Source: Rhizophagus irregularis (Eukaryota; Glomeromycota; Glomeromycetes; Glomerales; Glomeraceae). Taken from it: DNA of 64,000 nucleotides. The translations under genes and the position numbers were made by a program. Positions 12,318-23,464 of the stretch are shown piece by piece (position 1 is the stretch's first letter; each line of letters opens with the position of its first letter). The DNA is taken from the NCBI RefSeq assembly GCF_026210795.1, contig NC_089458.1, positions 1,876,001 to 1,940,000 of the forward strand, given 5' to 3'. A model generated the notes under the pieces. It made no database searches. It had not been told where the DNA came from and saw only the letters and a list, made by a program, of their open reading frames with translations.

Positions 12318-13204
12318 ATGTAAAGTACCAAAATAATTTGGGATGTCATAATTGAATTTAGAATTCTACTTATAATTATGGCAGCTCAAAATAATTTGAG
12401 TGGCATTAGAGATGTGCTCCGGTGAAATCTGTTCAATCCATCATCCGATCCGATCAAAAAACGAATCATCTGGATTAAGAATGAACGGATTGCGGATAAT
12501 CCGGATGGATCTGTTGGATAACATCAGATTGATTGGATGTTACACAGATGACCAGATTGACCGGATTGATCAGATAATCTGGTCAAATTCAAACCTTTTT
12601 TTTTTTTAACATAAATGTTTTTTTTTTTAAAAAAAACACCTTTTTTTCTTGACTGGACTTTGACGAATTTTGAACGACTTGGACGGCTTGAATTTCAAAA
12701 AGTAACATCAGCAAGTTTGAAAAGTGTTGATTCACTCCAATATACGCGTTGATCAACACCAGCTAGTTGTTCAATGCGTTTTACAATATTAATCAACACT
12801 CGTATACTGGAGTATATCAACGCTTAATGTTAATATACACGTCATTCAACTCTAATGTGTAGTTCAACACATTATGCATTGTTGTTCAACGCCATATATT
12901 AACATATATTATATATATTTTAAATTAAATCAAAATTATATTTATTTTTACTTACCTTAGGAACCGAACCAAACACCTCAACTTACACTATTATTTATTT
13001 CACGATCTTAACCACTGCACTATTTAATTCAAGTATATATTTATATATATTAAACTTAATATTTAAAAAAAAAATTATTTCGGCAATTGCGTAATGTACT
13101 CTATATCTATCACGTGATACTAGAGTAATAATTACCGCTGCGGCAGCGCTGCAGCTGCAGTATAACAAAAAAAAATCAAGCTTTTTTTGGCAAAGCTTAA
13201 TTTT

Positions 13205-13375
13205 TTTTTTGCTTCGTTCTCCCCCTTCCCTTTCATTTTTTCATTACCCTTTCGTTATCCCCTTCCCATTCGTTTTCCCATAACCTTCTCTCTTTCCATT
13301 ACACTTTCGTTCTCCCCTTCGTTCTCCCCTTCCCTTTCGTTTTCCCATAACCCTTTCGTTCTCCCCTTCATCCCT
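13205..13375. repeat. C/T-rich minisatellite (CCCTTTCGTTCTCC-like)
   Basis: Pure pyrimidine runs with recurring TTCGTTCTCCCCTTCCC and TTTTCCCATAACC units. It lies just before the hairpin array. A similar C/T-rich tract precedes the array at 44.23 kb. Open frames through it are low-complexity artefacts. Confidence 0.7.
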
Positions 13376-13539
13376 ATAAAAAGTTTTATCCAAAAACTAT
13401 GTTAACTCCGTAATATAAGGTCATTAATTCCTGAAATATGAGCCTTATACGGAAAAATGAACTTTTGGTAAGTTTCGCAACGAAACTGCGAAACTACTTT
13501 TTCATTCTTTAACGAAACATTTTTTAACGTTTCGAAAAT

Positions 13540-16180
13540 ATTATTCTTTTTTTTTTTAATCGGAACGTTGGCTAACGTTCCGATTTATTATTTTTTTTAT
13601 TAATTTTTTAAATCGAATGTTGGCTAACATTCCGATTTATTATTTTTTTTTAATTTCTTTAATCAACGTTGGCTAATGTTCTGATTAATTTTTTTTTTTC
13701 ATTTTTATCCAGAACGTGAAAACGTTCCGAAATTTAATTATTTTTTTTTAATTTCTTTAATCGGAACGTTGGCTAATGTTCTGATTAATTTTTTTATTTT
13801 CATTTTTTATTCAGAAAACGTTCGAAAAACGTTCTAATATTTTTTTAATTTTTAATCGGAACGTTGGCTAACGCTTCCAATTAATTTTTTTATTTTCATT
13901 TTTTATTCGAACGTTGAAAAACATTTCGAAATAATATTTTTTTAATTCTTTAATCGAACGCTGGATAACGCTCCGATTAATTTTTTTATTTCATTTTTTA
14001 TTCGGAACGCGTTGAAAAACGTTCTGAAATAATATTTTTTTTTTAATTTTTAATCGGAAGCGTTAAGGTTGCGTTCCAATTATTTTTTTTATTACATTTT
14101 TTTAACGTAAACGTTGAAAAACATTTCAGTAAATAACTTTTTTTTCTTTTCTTTAATCGGAACATTGGCTAACGTTCCAATTATTTTTTTACTACATTTT
14201 TTAACGAAAGCGTTAAAAAAGCGTTTAAAATAAATAACTTTTTTTCATTTTATTTAATCGGAATGTTCTAACGTTCCAATTATTTTTTATTTCCTTTTTT
14301 TAACAAACGTTGAAAAACGCGTTTCATTTAATCTTTTTTTTAATTTCTTTAATGGAACGTTGCTAAGCGTTCCGATTATTTTTTATTTCCTTTTTTTAAC
14401 GAAACGTTGAAAAAGCGTTTCATTTAATCTTTTTTTTAATTTCTTTAATCGGAACGTTCATAACATTCCGATTATTTTTTTTATTACATTTTTTAACGAA
14501 ACGTTGAAAAATGTTTCGTAAATAACTTTTTTTTTCTTTTTTTTAATCGGAACGTTGGCTAACGTTCCGATTTTTTTATTTTTTATTCTTTTTTTAACGA
14601 AACGTTTTTAACGTTTTGTTAATAACTTTTTTTTCATTTTTTTAATCGGAACATTGGCTAACGTTCCAATTTACATTTTTTTTCTTGTTTTAATGAAACG
14701 TTTTTAACATTTCGTTAATAACTTTTTTTTTCATTCCTTTTAATCAGAACGTTGGCTAACGTTCCGATTTTTTCATTTTTTAACGAAACGTTAAAAAACG
14801 TTTCTAAAATTTTTTTTTTAATTTTTTGTTTTTTAATGAAATGTACCTAACGTTTCAATTTTTTATTTTTTTTTAGGACCGCGGCTTTCTGGATGGCTCA
14901 CGGACGGGAATTTTGAAGGTAAACCTTTAAAATTTTTTTAATTGTTTGTCTTTAATGAAACGTGTCTAACGTTTCGATTTTTTGTTTTTTTTAGGACTGC
15001 GGCTTTCTGGATGGTTCACGGAAGGGAATTTTGAAGGTTTACCTTCAAAATTTTTAATTTTTTATTTTTAACGAAACGTATCTAACGTTTCATTTTTTTA
15101 TTTTTTTAGGACCGCTTCCTGGATGATTCACGGACAGGTAAAATTATTTTTTTTTAATTTATTTTAACGAAACGTGACTAATGTTTCGTTTTTCTTTCTT
15201 TTTTAGGTCCGCAGATTTCTTTTTCTAAACGGGATTTCGAAGAACTTTAATGTTATGGTAAGTTTCGCAACGAAATGTTGTGAAACTTCATTTATTTTTT
15301 AATTTTTTTTTTAGAAACGTTTACTAACGTTTCTTTAAATTCTTTTTGTGGGTCTTTTTTTTGGGAAGCAGGAAAAAGGGTAAGTTTCGAAGCATTTTGC
15401 TTCAAAATTTTTTAAAAAATTTTTTTTTTTTAAATTTCTTTTATAAGGAAACGTTTTTAACGTTTCCTATATTTTCTTTGTGTAGGACTTTCGGCGTGTT
15501 CAAACTTTGGATCTTGGATATTGTAAGTTTCGAAGGGTTTCCCTCGAAATTTTAATTTTTTTAATTTTTTATTAGGAAACGTTTACTAAATGTTTCCTTT
15601 ATCCTTTTTTTAGGATCGGAAAGTTTGGAACAGAAGAATGATTGGGTAAGTTTCGTAATGTTTCATTACGAAACTTAATTTTTTTTATTAGGAAACTCTT
15701 ACTAATGTTTCCTTTATTCTTTTTTTAGGTTTCAGGAAAGTTCTAACTGAACGTTTCTCCTTTTTTTATAGGTTCGGTTTCTGGGAATATGGAAATTCAG
15801 ATAATGTAGGTTTCGTAACATTTTTTCGTTACAAAACCCATTTTTTTTATTTTTTTAATTAGGAAATGTTTACTGACATTTCCATTTTCTTTTTTTATTA
15901 AGCTTCGGATTTTAAATTGCGGATGGTAATGGGTAAGTTTCGCAACGAAACGTTGCAAAACTTTATTTTATAATTTTTTTTTTAAGAAACGTTGACTAAC
16001 GTTTCTTTTCTTATTTTTGTAGGTCTACGGATTTTCTGGTAGACAAAATGGTAAGTTTTACAATTTTTGCGAAACTTAATTTATAGTTGACTTTTTTTAG
16101 AAAACGTTTGTTAACGATTCCTTTTTTCTTTTTTGTAGGCTTTTTGAAATATGAATCAGATTGTGTAAGTTTTGTTAACG
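13540..16180. repeat. Array A: hairpin and mini-intron-like tandem repeat
   Basis: Roughly 100-bp units. The first half (to about 14860) alternates T-rich tracts with perfect hairpins such as CGGAACGTTGGCTAACGTTCCG and GAAACGTTGAAAAACGTTTC. In the second half, most units add the run TTTTTTTAG, then about 40 bases (for example GACCGCGGCTTTCTGGATGG), then a GTAAGT- or GTAAAC-like donor. The hairpin loop often holds GGCTAAC or TACTAAC, placed a few tens of bases before the AG. This is intron grammar repeated in tandem. No long frame runs through it. Confidence 0.75.
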
Positions 16181-16719
16181 AACCTTTTAATATTGTATTT
16201 TTTTTTAATCGAAACCCTACCTTGTTATGGTTGTATCACTAGGGGCGCTATGTCAACGGAAATTTAGTACGTTGATCGCTTAAAAATCCATGGCAATCCA
16301 ATTATAACAAGAGTTTTAAACATTTGACAATTTACATTACTGAGAAATATCAATTTGTAGTGTAGTTAGATAGATAATGAATGTATTTTTATTGTACTAT
16401 TACTACTATATATATAAATAAATTTACAATATTTTACGATTAATAAAATTTATATGTTGCTATACGCATTTTTAATATCGATATACGCGTTTTTATACAA
16501 TGTATACACGTTTTTAAACTATCGTTATTTTACTATGTGTAGTTTTACACTTAAATGAGTGTTGATTTACGCGTTTTTCAATGTTTTTAAGTGGCGTTGA
16601 TTGACAAAGGGTTCGTTTCCCTACGTTTTTTGGTGTTGAGCAACACATGGCGTTTTTCAACACTTTATACGCCTGTTTAAAACTTGCTGATGAAGTGTAA
16701 ATTTCTTTTTCTTTTGTCT

Positions 16720-18200
16720 TGGGAACGTCACTAAACGTTCCTTTACTTTATTTCTTTAGAAGACGCCTGCCTGGAACTCAATTTCGGCTTGGGCTATAAA
16801 GGTAAGTTGGGGAGGGTAATTTTGATTTTTTGTTTGTCTTTAGGAATGTCATTAACGTTTCTTTTGCTTTTTTTCTTTAGGGGACGCCCTCCCAGATTTG
16901 GATTTCGGTTCGGATTATAGAGGTAAGTTGGGGGAGGGTATTTTCAGGTTTTTTTTGTCTTTTGGAACGTCATTAACGTTCCTTTTGCTTTTTTTCTTTA
17001 GATGACGCCCTTCCTAGACCTGGATTTCGGCTTGGGCTATTAAAGTAAGTCGGGGAGGTTATTTTTGGAGTTTTTTTTGGTTTTGGAAATGTATTAACGT
17101 TCCTTTTGCTTCTTTTCTTTAGGTGACACCCTTCCTAGACCTGGATTTTGGCTTGGACTATTAAAGTAAGTTGGGGAAGTTATTTTTGTTTTTTTTTTGT
17201 CTTTAAGAACGTCATTAACGTTCCTTTTGCTCTTTTCTTTAGATGACGCCCTTCCTGGACCTGGATTTTGGCTTGGGCTATTTAGGTAAGTTGAGAGAGG
17301 GTGTTTTGCTTATTTTTTTTTTTAGGAACGTCATTAACGTTCCTTTTGCTTTTTTCTTTAGGTGACGACCTTCCTAACCCGGATTTCAGCTTGGACTATT
17401 AAAGTAAGTTGGGGAAGTTATTTTTGGGTTTTTTTTTGTCTTTGGGAACGTAACTAACGTTCCTTTTGCTTTTCTTTAGGTGACGCCCTTTCTGGACCTG
17501 GATTTTGGCTTGGGCTATTAAAGTAAGTTGAGGGAGGGTGTTTTGCTTATTTTGTCTTTGGGAACGTAACTAACGTTCCTTTTGCTTCTTTTCTTTAGGT
17601 GACGCCCTTTCTGGACCTGGATTTGTTTCGAGCTTATTAAAGTAAGTTGGGAAAGGGTTTTTTATCTTTTTTTTGTCTTTGGGAACGTATTAACGTTTCT
17701 TTTTTTTTTTCTTTAGGTGATGCCCTTCCAAGACCCTGGATTTTTGAGTTGATAACTTTATTAGTCTCTATTACTGCGAAAGTCGAGAGGATCTTCTCTG
17801 AAATTAATGGTAAACTTATCGCAAAACTCAATACCAAAATCTCTAATTAATTCACCACACGTCTATCCTTGGCTTGGGTTATTAAAGTATGTTGGGGAGA
17901 GTATTTTTGGTTTTTTTTTTGTCTTTAAGAACGTAACTAACGTTCCTTTTGCTTCTTTTCTTTAGGAGGACACCTCTTGGACCTGGATTTCGGCATGGGT
18001 TATAAAAGTAAGTTGGGGGAAAGGTATTTTTGTTTTTTTGTTTTTAGGAACATAATTAACGTTCCTTTTGCTTCTTTTTTTAGGAAGACACCTTCTTGGA
18101 CCTGGATTTCGGCATGAGTTATAAAGATAAGTCGGGGAGGAGATTTTTTTGTTTTTTTAGTCTTTGGATAGTCTCTTCTTTTTTTTCTTTAGGGGTCTTC
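16720..18200. repeat. Array C: about 118-bp mini-intron/micro-exon-like units
   Basis: About twelve units. Consensus order: GGAACGTCATTAACGTTCC hairpin, T-rich tract, CTTTAG, then about 43 bases (GTGACGCCCTTCCTGGACCT, then GGATTTYGGCTTGGGCTATT), then AAAGTAAGTTGGGG, then the next hairpin. The GTAAG-to-TTTAG distance is about 75 bases, the same size as the real introns of the kinase gene here (72-111 for most). The 43-base segment is not a multiple of three. One unit is interrupted at 17745-17868 by a piece of hAT coding sequence. Confidence 0.8.
17735..17855 (+). pseudogene. hAT transposase dimerisation-domain fragment inside array C
   Basis: The frame reads from the array unit (DALPRPWIF) straight into ELITLLVSITAKVERIF, SEINGKLIAKLNTKIS and a stop at about 17850. 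The pattern 'hydrophobic-VSIT-A-VERIFS...N' matches the conserved C-terminal dimerisation motif of hAT transposases (usually 'A.SERvFS'). Only about 35 residues remain. A GTAAAC follows within the coding part, so this could once have been an exon end. The array unit and the hAT sequence being in one frame is a direct observation; its meaning is inference. Confidence 0.55.
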
Positions 18201-18639
18201 AAACCGGTTCGATCCAAATCTTAAACTTTTTATAAATATTGTGTCAACTAATTTGTTAAAAACCATTTGTAATAACGTAAAAATAAATACTATGTTTATT
18301 ATTAAAAAAATTCTAATTGTTAATTAATATTAATAAAAAGTATTATTAAGTAGAAAAAACTGAATTCGGATTCATCGGATTTACCGGATTGACCGGATTA
18401 TTCAGATATCTGGTCAACCATCCGGTCAAATTGGTGAGCAAGTATTGACCGGATATCCAATGATCCATCCGGTCAATCCGATGAATCATCCGGATCAATC
18501 TGAATCCGGTCAAATTTCGGATGGATGACCGGATATCCGGATTGACCAGATTCAGAGTATACCTCTAGGTGGCATATATACAGCAATCCTTATTTCGCAT
18601 ATGGGATTTGGAGATGTGTATGCTTACTCTTCATCATTT

Positions 18640-18915
18640 TTATCAATTTGCAGGTTGATTAACAGAAAGTACATAATTGCTAGTAAAAATCTGGAGAATG
18701 TTTTCTCCTACGAAATTTACAAGTGATATAAAATTCTATCTTTAGCTTTAGCCAGAAAGATAGCTAACTACGAAAGTGATAAGCACTAGTCGAAGTGGCA
18801 TAATGTGCATAATATTTATGGCTCAGAAATAGCTGATAAAATGATAAATTTTGTTATCCCAATTGCAATTAAGAAATCTCCATTAAATTTGATTTATAGA
18901 TTGAAATGGTAATAT
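18640..18915 (+). pseudogene. Broken exon, downstream piece of the gene split by the TE nest
   Basis: The plus strand reads INRKYIIASKNLENVFSYEI, then YK, a stop, YKILSLALARKIANYESDK, a stop, and SKWHNVHNIYGSEIADKMIN, then FVIPIAIKKSPLNLIYRLK. This is clearly former coding sequence: TGA and TAG interrupt an otherwise continuous frame. I recall similar sequence in Rhizophagus multigene families but cannot give a function. It starts about 65 bases after the outer MITE ends and matches the orientation of the piece at 11048-11205. Confidence 0.5.
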
Positions 18916-19546
18916 TTATTGTAAATTTTATGATTTTAAATTTAATTTACTAGTAATTTATAATGTGGAAATTCCAAATAAATTTTTGTTAAATTTAATA
19001 TTTACGTATACTGCACATATAATAAAATTTAATTAAATTATGAAATTATGATAATTAATTTACAATGCATAAATTTCAAGTAAATTTTGAAATTTCAATT
19101 AAATGCAAGTTGAAATTTATGTGAAATGTAAAAATTATCTATTATACGAATAGAATTATATTAGTTTATGCTTAATAAAATATATACAGGAATTATAATC
19201 ATTTTACTAACCTTATAAGAATTATCTGTAACTTTATTTGGCCGCTTTAGAACGTGTATTTTAAAAAACTGGTTTTAAGTTTGATTTTCATTTTTTAGTA
19301 GTCTTTAGAGCAGGTTTTGATAGTTTTACTAATTCCTAATAATGCTGATCATTTGCGTTTCAATTAACTTGCTTGAATAATGATTGATCACACATATTAT
19401 TTAGTTCAATATCAAGTTTTGTAAAACTCGCTAATAATGCTTCTTCAGAAACTGTCATTATCTATAAAAATAAAACTGAATTTAATAATTTAAAAATTAA
19501 CTTAACTTGAATCTATTTTAACTGACCTGATTATTATTGTCCAACA
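18916..19546. other. A/T-rich spacer with one short minus-strand coding relic
   Basis: The only coding-like stretch is on the minus strand at 19360-19465 (MTVSEEALLASFTKLDIELN, NMCDQSLFKQVN, stop). Nothing completes it. The rest is A/T DNA. Confidence 0.35.
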
Positions 19547-20219
19547 TAGAGTTCTGAATGTGTCAGGTCTAGGTCAGGTTAATTGATAAATCTGACCTGA
19601 AATTTTTTTCAGGTCAGGTCAGGTCAAGTTATATCAGGTTATCTGTTTGACCTGACCTGAACTGAAACCTAAAAATTTTCAGGATTTTTATTAAAATATC
19701 AAAAAAATGGTGCAAAACATTTTTTTTGAAAATATTGTGATTCATTTTTTCATATTAAAATCATATAAAAAAGTGAATCGCAATATCACAACTAACTTTT
19801 TTTATATAAAATCAATATAAAAAGTGAATTCTGATATCGCAATTCACTTTTTATATATAAAATCAATATAAAAAAAGTGAATTCCAATACCGCAATTCAC
19901 TTTTTATATATAAAATCAATATAAAAAAGTGAATCCCAATATCGCAACTCACTTTTATTATATAAAATCAATATAAAAAAGTGAATTTCATCAGGAAGTT
20001 ACGGGAAAAATGTGTATTACATGTACATTTATGCAAATTATGTACATTGTAATATTCATTTTTTTTAATGTACAAGTAATATTATTTATTGATAATATCC
20101 ATCATTTGCAACATCTAGTAATAAATATTTGCTGTATATAATACTGATGTTGAGTGATGTACATTATAATATAATTATACTATAAATACTATAATTTTTA
20201 TTTTTATTTTTAAATCACA

Positions 20220-21200
20220 AAGTGAACCGAGTTACAGTAAAAAATTACAAGGACCCTATCACTACTAAAGCCTAAAGTAATTATAACAACTAATAATCAA
20301 AACACAACTGATAGACCCTTGCGGAATCAGGATGTTGCCACCTTGGTGCAAAATAGGAAAATAAGTGGAAGCTAGATCATGAACCCTCTTCCGGACATAT
20401 AGATCAAGGAAAATACTAACAAAGAAAGGGTGATTAAAAAACACTAAATTATATAGACAAATTACATATAAAAGAAATATTATAATATAAATCTATTTTA
20501 AAAGTAATAAAAAGTAGAAATATCTTTATAGTTATTAGTCCAATCACCAGCATTACTAGAGATCCAATGTATGTAAGCCAATTCATTAATACATGGAGAT
20601 TTGTTTGTGTATGGCTGTAATGTTTTCTTTTAATATAGGTTACGTGACATCCAATTAGTATTACGGTTGTAGTGTACTAATAGGATGTGAATTAATGATC
20701 ATCAATATCATTGTTGAATTTGTTGAAGTTTTCTTTTTAACTTTAGAGATCCCTATAGATTGCTTCCATTGTTTGACTGCTGCAATAAGTTCTCACCAAA
20801 TGTGAAGGTTTATATCTTACATCAGAGGTGTTATAAATTTATTGAACACTAAATCATATACTCTTTTGTGACCTATATAATTATATAAGAGGCAAGTCAA
20901 TTCAGTAGATATCAGGTAGTGAATTAGTAAATAAAAAGGGGATTATTGATTGAATCTAATTTGAATAGTAGAAAAGTGTCAATACGTGATTTTAGATTAA
21001 AAGTCATTCCAATTGCGTGTTTGAGAAGGATATTGTAATTTTGTGTTTGTTTTTTTAATTCTGTGAGTATGTTATTGTGTTTCAGATATAAGTCTATGTG
21101 AGTATTTGTAGCTGTGTTCATTGCATTGTTTGCATGGTCGAAAGATAGAATTTTGAATAGTTTCTTTGAAATATGTCTAAAGTATATAAGTACTATTATA
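20220..21200 (-). pseudogene. Coding-like relic, possibly retrotransposon-derived
   Basis: The minus strand gives broken but protein-like phrases: DHANNAMNTATNTHIDLYLK and HNNILTELKKQTQNYNILLK (20924-21140), CINELAYIHWISSNAGDW (about 20540-20600) and VHDLASTYFPILHQGGNILI (about 20310-20390). The second and third resemble pieces flanking the endonuclease or spacer regions of Rhizophagus LINEs, but I cannot anchor a catalytic motif. Stops and shifts interrupt every stretch. Confidence 0.3.
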
Positions 21201-21289
21201 AGTAACTCTTTAGTTTAGTTATAAAAAAATATAAAAAACATCGTTATAAAAAAATATAAAAGACATCATTATAAAAAAAACTAAGATAT

Positions 21290-21740
21290 AAAAATGTCGT
21301 TATAAAAAAAAAAAAGATTTTGATCAGTATCATGCTGATCGATCTTTTTTTTCAATTCGATAAAAAAAAAGTCTAAAAAAAAAGATCTTTACTTCTTCGT
21401 AAAGTATATTTCTTTTAAAAAAAAAGTGTTAACATTTTGTTAGAAATGTTTCTTAATACATTTAGAAAAATAAAAATAAAAAATTAAAGAAATAAAAAAC
21501 CTACCTTTCAAAATTTTATTACTTTTTGGAATTAAACGAACTGTATTTTACAGATAGGTATATAAGTAGGGTGACATGCGTGCATTTTTTTAAAAAAGTT
21601 TTTTAAAATTTTTCTCTTATTTTTTGTAAATATCAGTCCTTCGGCTTTGAATTTTGGATATTAACTTTTTGGATTTCGGTTGGATTTCTTAACGTTAGGA
21701 CCTTTTTTTGTAAGTCGCAATGAATTGGTAACACAGGTCA
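21290..21740. other. Hairpin and T/A-rich start of an internal repeat region
   Basis: Contains the hairpin AAAGATTTTGATCAG.ATCATGCTGATCGATCTTT (about 21313-21352) and, further on, CCTACCTTTCAAAATTTT and TTTTTTGTAAGTCG. The analogous position in the 43797 element has a similar hairpin (about 44077-44102) just before its array. There is no gene. Confidence 0.4.
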
Positions 21741-22040
21741 AAATCGAGGCTATCGGTTGCATATCGGATACCAGATATATGTAGGATATGTATATGATAT
21801 GTATACGATATGCAACAATTACACAAATATCGGGTACCTGATATTTGTAATGTTTATGCAGAAGTTCGGTGATATATATTATAGATATCGTGCACATATT
21901 ACACATATATCGGGTAGTATAATATCGGGCACATATCTTATACATGTCGTATAAATATCATATAGATATTGGTCAGTATAATATCAGACACATGATATAT
22001 ATATATCGGGTAAATATGTGATACATATCGTACATTTATC
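21741..22040. repeat. Cluster of ATATCGGGTA / GATATGTATA motifs
   Basis: About 300 bases of variants of CATATCGG, ATATCGGGTACC, GTATACGATATG and complements in both orientations. A weaker cluster (GGTACCCATATG, ACAAATCGGGGTACCC) occurs at 35100-35300. This is the same subterminal-repeat style as the hAT ends, so the two clusters may be two ends of one element. Open frames on both strands here are artefacts of the repeats. Confidence 0.5.
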
Positions 22041-22854
22041 TGACAATACGATAGATAATTTTTTCATATAATATTATAATTTAATCTGGGCAAAATTATA
22101 ATTTCAGATTAATTTTTAATTTTAATTCAGGCTAAAGTAAAATTTTATTACACAAATTTTATTATTTTCAATTAAACTAAAAGTTTTATTGTTTTTTAAT
22201 TAATAATAAAAAAGATTACAAAAAAATATATTATTCTATATAGCTATATAAATAATTAGATATCTGTTATCTACAAATAGCGCTTATTTTTATCTGTTTA
22301 ATATTTAAAAGAAAGAAATAGTATTTTAGTAATAAAGATATTAGTATGAATAATGTATTCGTAAAAGAAAAAGAATAGTATTAAAAAAATGTTAGTAAAA
22401 AATGGTTAGTAATAGAAAATGTTATTAGTATGTTTAGTAGTAAAATATATTAGTAAAAACAAACATTAGTAGGTTAGAAAAAAAGAAAAGAAGTGTATAA
22501 TATAAATAAAAATTAGTAAAAAATATACCTTTGTATTTATTTCACCTCTTTTTTGAAGTTTGCTATTTAAAGAGAAAATAGATCTTGTTAATTATTTTTC
22601 TTTAATAAATAAAAAAAATAAATATTTAAATTACCTTGATGTGCGTTACTCTCATATTCTTCTGAAGATATATGATTAGATCTTCTTTTTCTTGAGTTTA
22701 CTATATATAAACCAAATTAATTTTTGATTAAATTTTTTTTAAAAAGAATGCTTAGATTACCTTGATATGTGTTGCTTCCAAATTCTTTTGATTTAGAGTT
22801 TTTTTTCTTGAATTCGCAGATATAGGATTACCATCTTGACGCACAGTATCAAAA
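22041..22854. other. No supported gene
   Basis: A/T-rich DNA with repeated TTAGTAAAAA/GTTAGTA phrases. Two related phrases CTTGATRTGYGTT..TC...TTCTT at about 22639 and 22762 suggest a small local duplication. Confidence 0.4.
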
Positions 22855-23060
22855 AATGTCCGCCCCCTTGATGTGGAAGGTACTTAGGAACCACCTCGTC
22901 TCCCGATTAATGAGACCCTAAGTCGAGGAGGAGGTTAGCCTATCGGTACAATGCTCCCTACAACTTCATCCTTAGGTAGTCAAAAATCTCGGGTGGTTCC
23001 AGACCACAGCGTACTACATGATTAGTCTTTGGACATGTTGGGATTTGATAAGTGAGAGAA
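22855..23060 (+). mobile_element. tRNA-like SINE candidate with A and B boxes
   Basis: A G+C-richer island in A/T-rich DNA. TAGCCTATCGG (22936-22946) differs from the Pol III A box TRGCNNAGYGG by one base. GGTTCCAGACC (22995-23005) differs from the B box GGTTCGANNCC by one base. The spacing of about 59 bases fits a tRNA-derived promoter. No cloverleaf or acceptor stem can be drawn convincingly, so it is not a functional tRNA gene. Upstream is an inverted stretch (ACCTCGTCTC...CGAGGAGGAGGT) that could be part of the SINE head. The right boundary is unknown. Confidence 0.4.
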
Positions 23061-23308
23061 AAAATAACTCCAGCGCCAGCGTTTTGTAAAGAATAATAAA
23101 ATAATATTTTTAAGTTAGTTCTTTCTTTATTAAATTTTTGAAAAAGTTTTGTTTCTTAAAATCGTAAAAAAATGCTGGTTGCTACAACTGACGGACAACG
23201 ACAAATTGTCAGGCTACCCCCGGACAAAGTAATTGGAAGGCAGAAAATGTCATAAAATATCCAGCCCTATTTTATAACATTTTCCTCCAGGCTAAAGCAA
23301 ATATTACA

Positions 23309-23464
23309 AAAGAAATTGCAAATATATTTAACAAGCAATAGATACATGGCAGTTGAAAAATATATTCACACTTCATATTGTAATACCACAGTCTAACAAA
23401 GAAAGCAAATACATTTAACAAGCAATAGATACATGGCAGTTGAAAAATATATTCACACTTTACC
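23309..23464. repeat. Two direct repeats of about 70 bp
   Basis: Two near-identical blocks (about 23309-23381 and 23398-23464) share AAGCAATAGATACATGGCAG and TTGAAAAATATATTCACACT. It is a simple tandem duplication. The frame through it on the minus strand repeats the same peptide and is not evidence for a gene. Confidence 0.8.

Larger units (their letters stand above)
12706..16692. mobile_element. TIR element with CATCAGCAAGTTT ends and a long internal array
   Basis: The left terminus is CATCAGCAAGTTTGAAAAGT and the right terminus, other strand, is CATCAGCAAGTTTTAAACAG. The subterminal sequences are again full of one short theme (GTTGATCAACAC, CAACGC, TACACG) in both orientations. Internally, from left to right: A/T DNA, a small hairpin near 13170, a C/T-rich tract (13205-13375) and the array at 13540-16180. 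The TIR start resembles that of the elements at 19989 and 43797 (CATCAG.AAGT), although the rest differs. There is no coding sequence. A target duplication is not clear here. Confidence 0.6.
12407..18567. mobile_element. 6.2-kb hAT-ended composite element with imperfect 8-bp target duplication
   Basis: The left end is TAGAGATGTGCTCCGGTG. The right end on the other strand is TAGAGGTATACTCTGAATCT. The flanking octamers are AGTGGCAT (12399-12406) and GGTGGCAT (18568-18575), 7 of 8 identical. Both ends carry dense CCGGATT/GACCGGAT motifs (12420-12590 and 18365-18560). Inside are a second TIR element (12706-16692), a T-rich repeat array (16720-18200) and a short piece of hAT transposase dimerisation domain (17735-17855), which supports the hAT assignment. 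No full transposase is present, so it is non-autonomous or gutted. Confidence 0.75.
11263..18576. mobile_element. TA-flanked MITE (about 170 bp when empty), now carrying two nested hAT-type insertions
   Basis: The left end (from 11263) reads CATGCTGCCCAAATTATTTT, then AGGATGCCATAATTATAA. The right end, read inward on the other strand, is TATGCCACTCAAATTATTTT, then GAGCTGCCATAATTATAA. The dinucleotide TA flanks both ends (11261-11262 and 18577-18578). This is the layout of a stowaway/mariner-like MITE. Removing the 968-bp and 6.2-kb insertions with one copy of each 8-bp duplication leaves about 170 bp. There is no coding capacity. The nesting order is read directly from the two 8-bp duplications that lie within this MITE. 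Confidence 0.7.

Noticed and set aside
18198-18212. GGTTCGATCC resembling a tRNA B box
   Set aside because: No A box or cloverleaf at the right distance upstream; it lies in the CCGGATT-rich end of the hAT element.
21661-21954. 94- and 65-codon frames on opposite strands rich in Tyr/Ile/Cys
   Set aside because: They are generated by the ATATCGGG/GTATAC repeat cluster and have no protein-like features.
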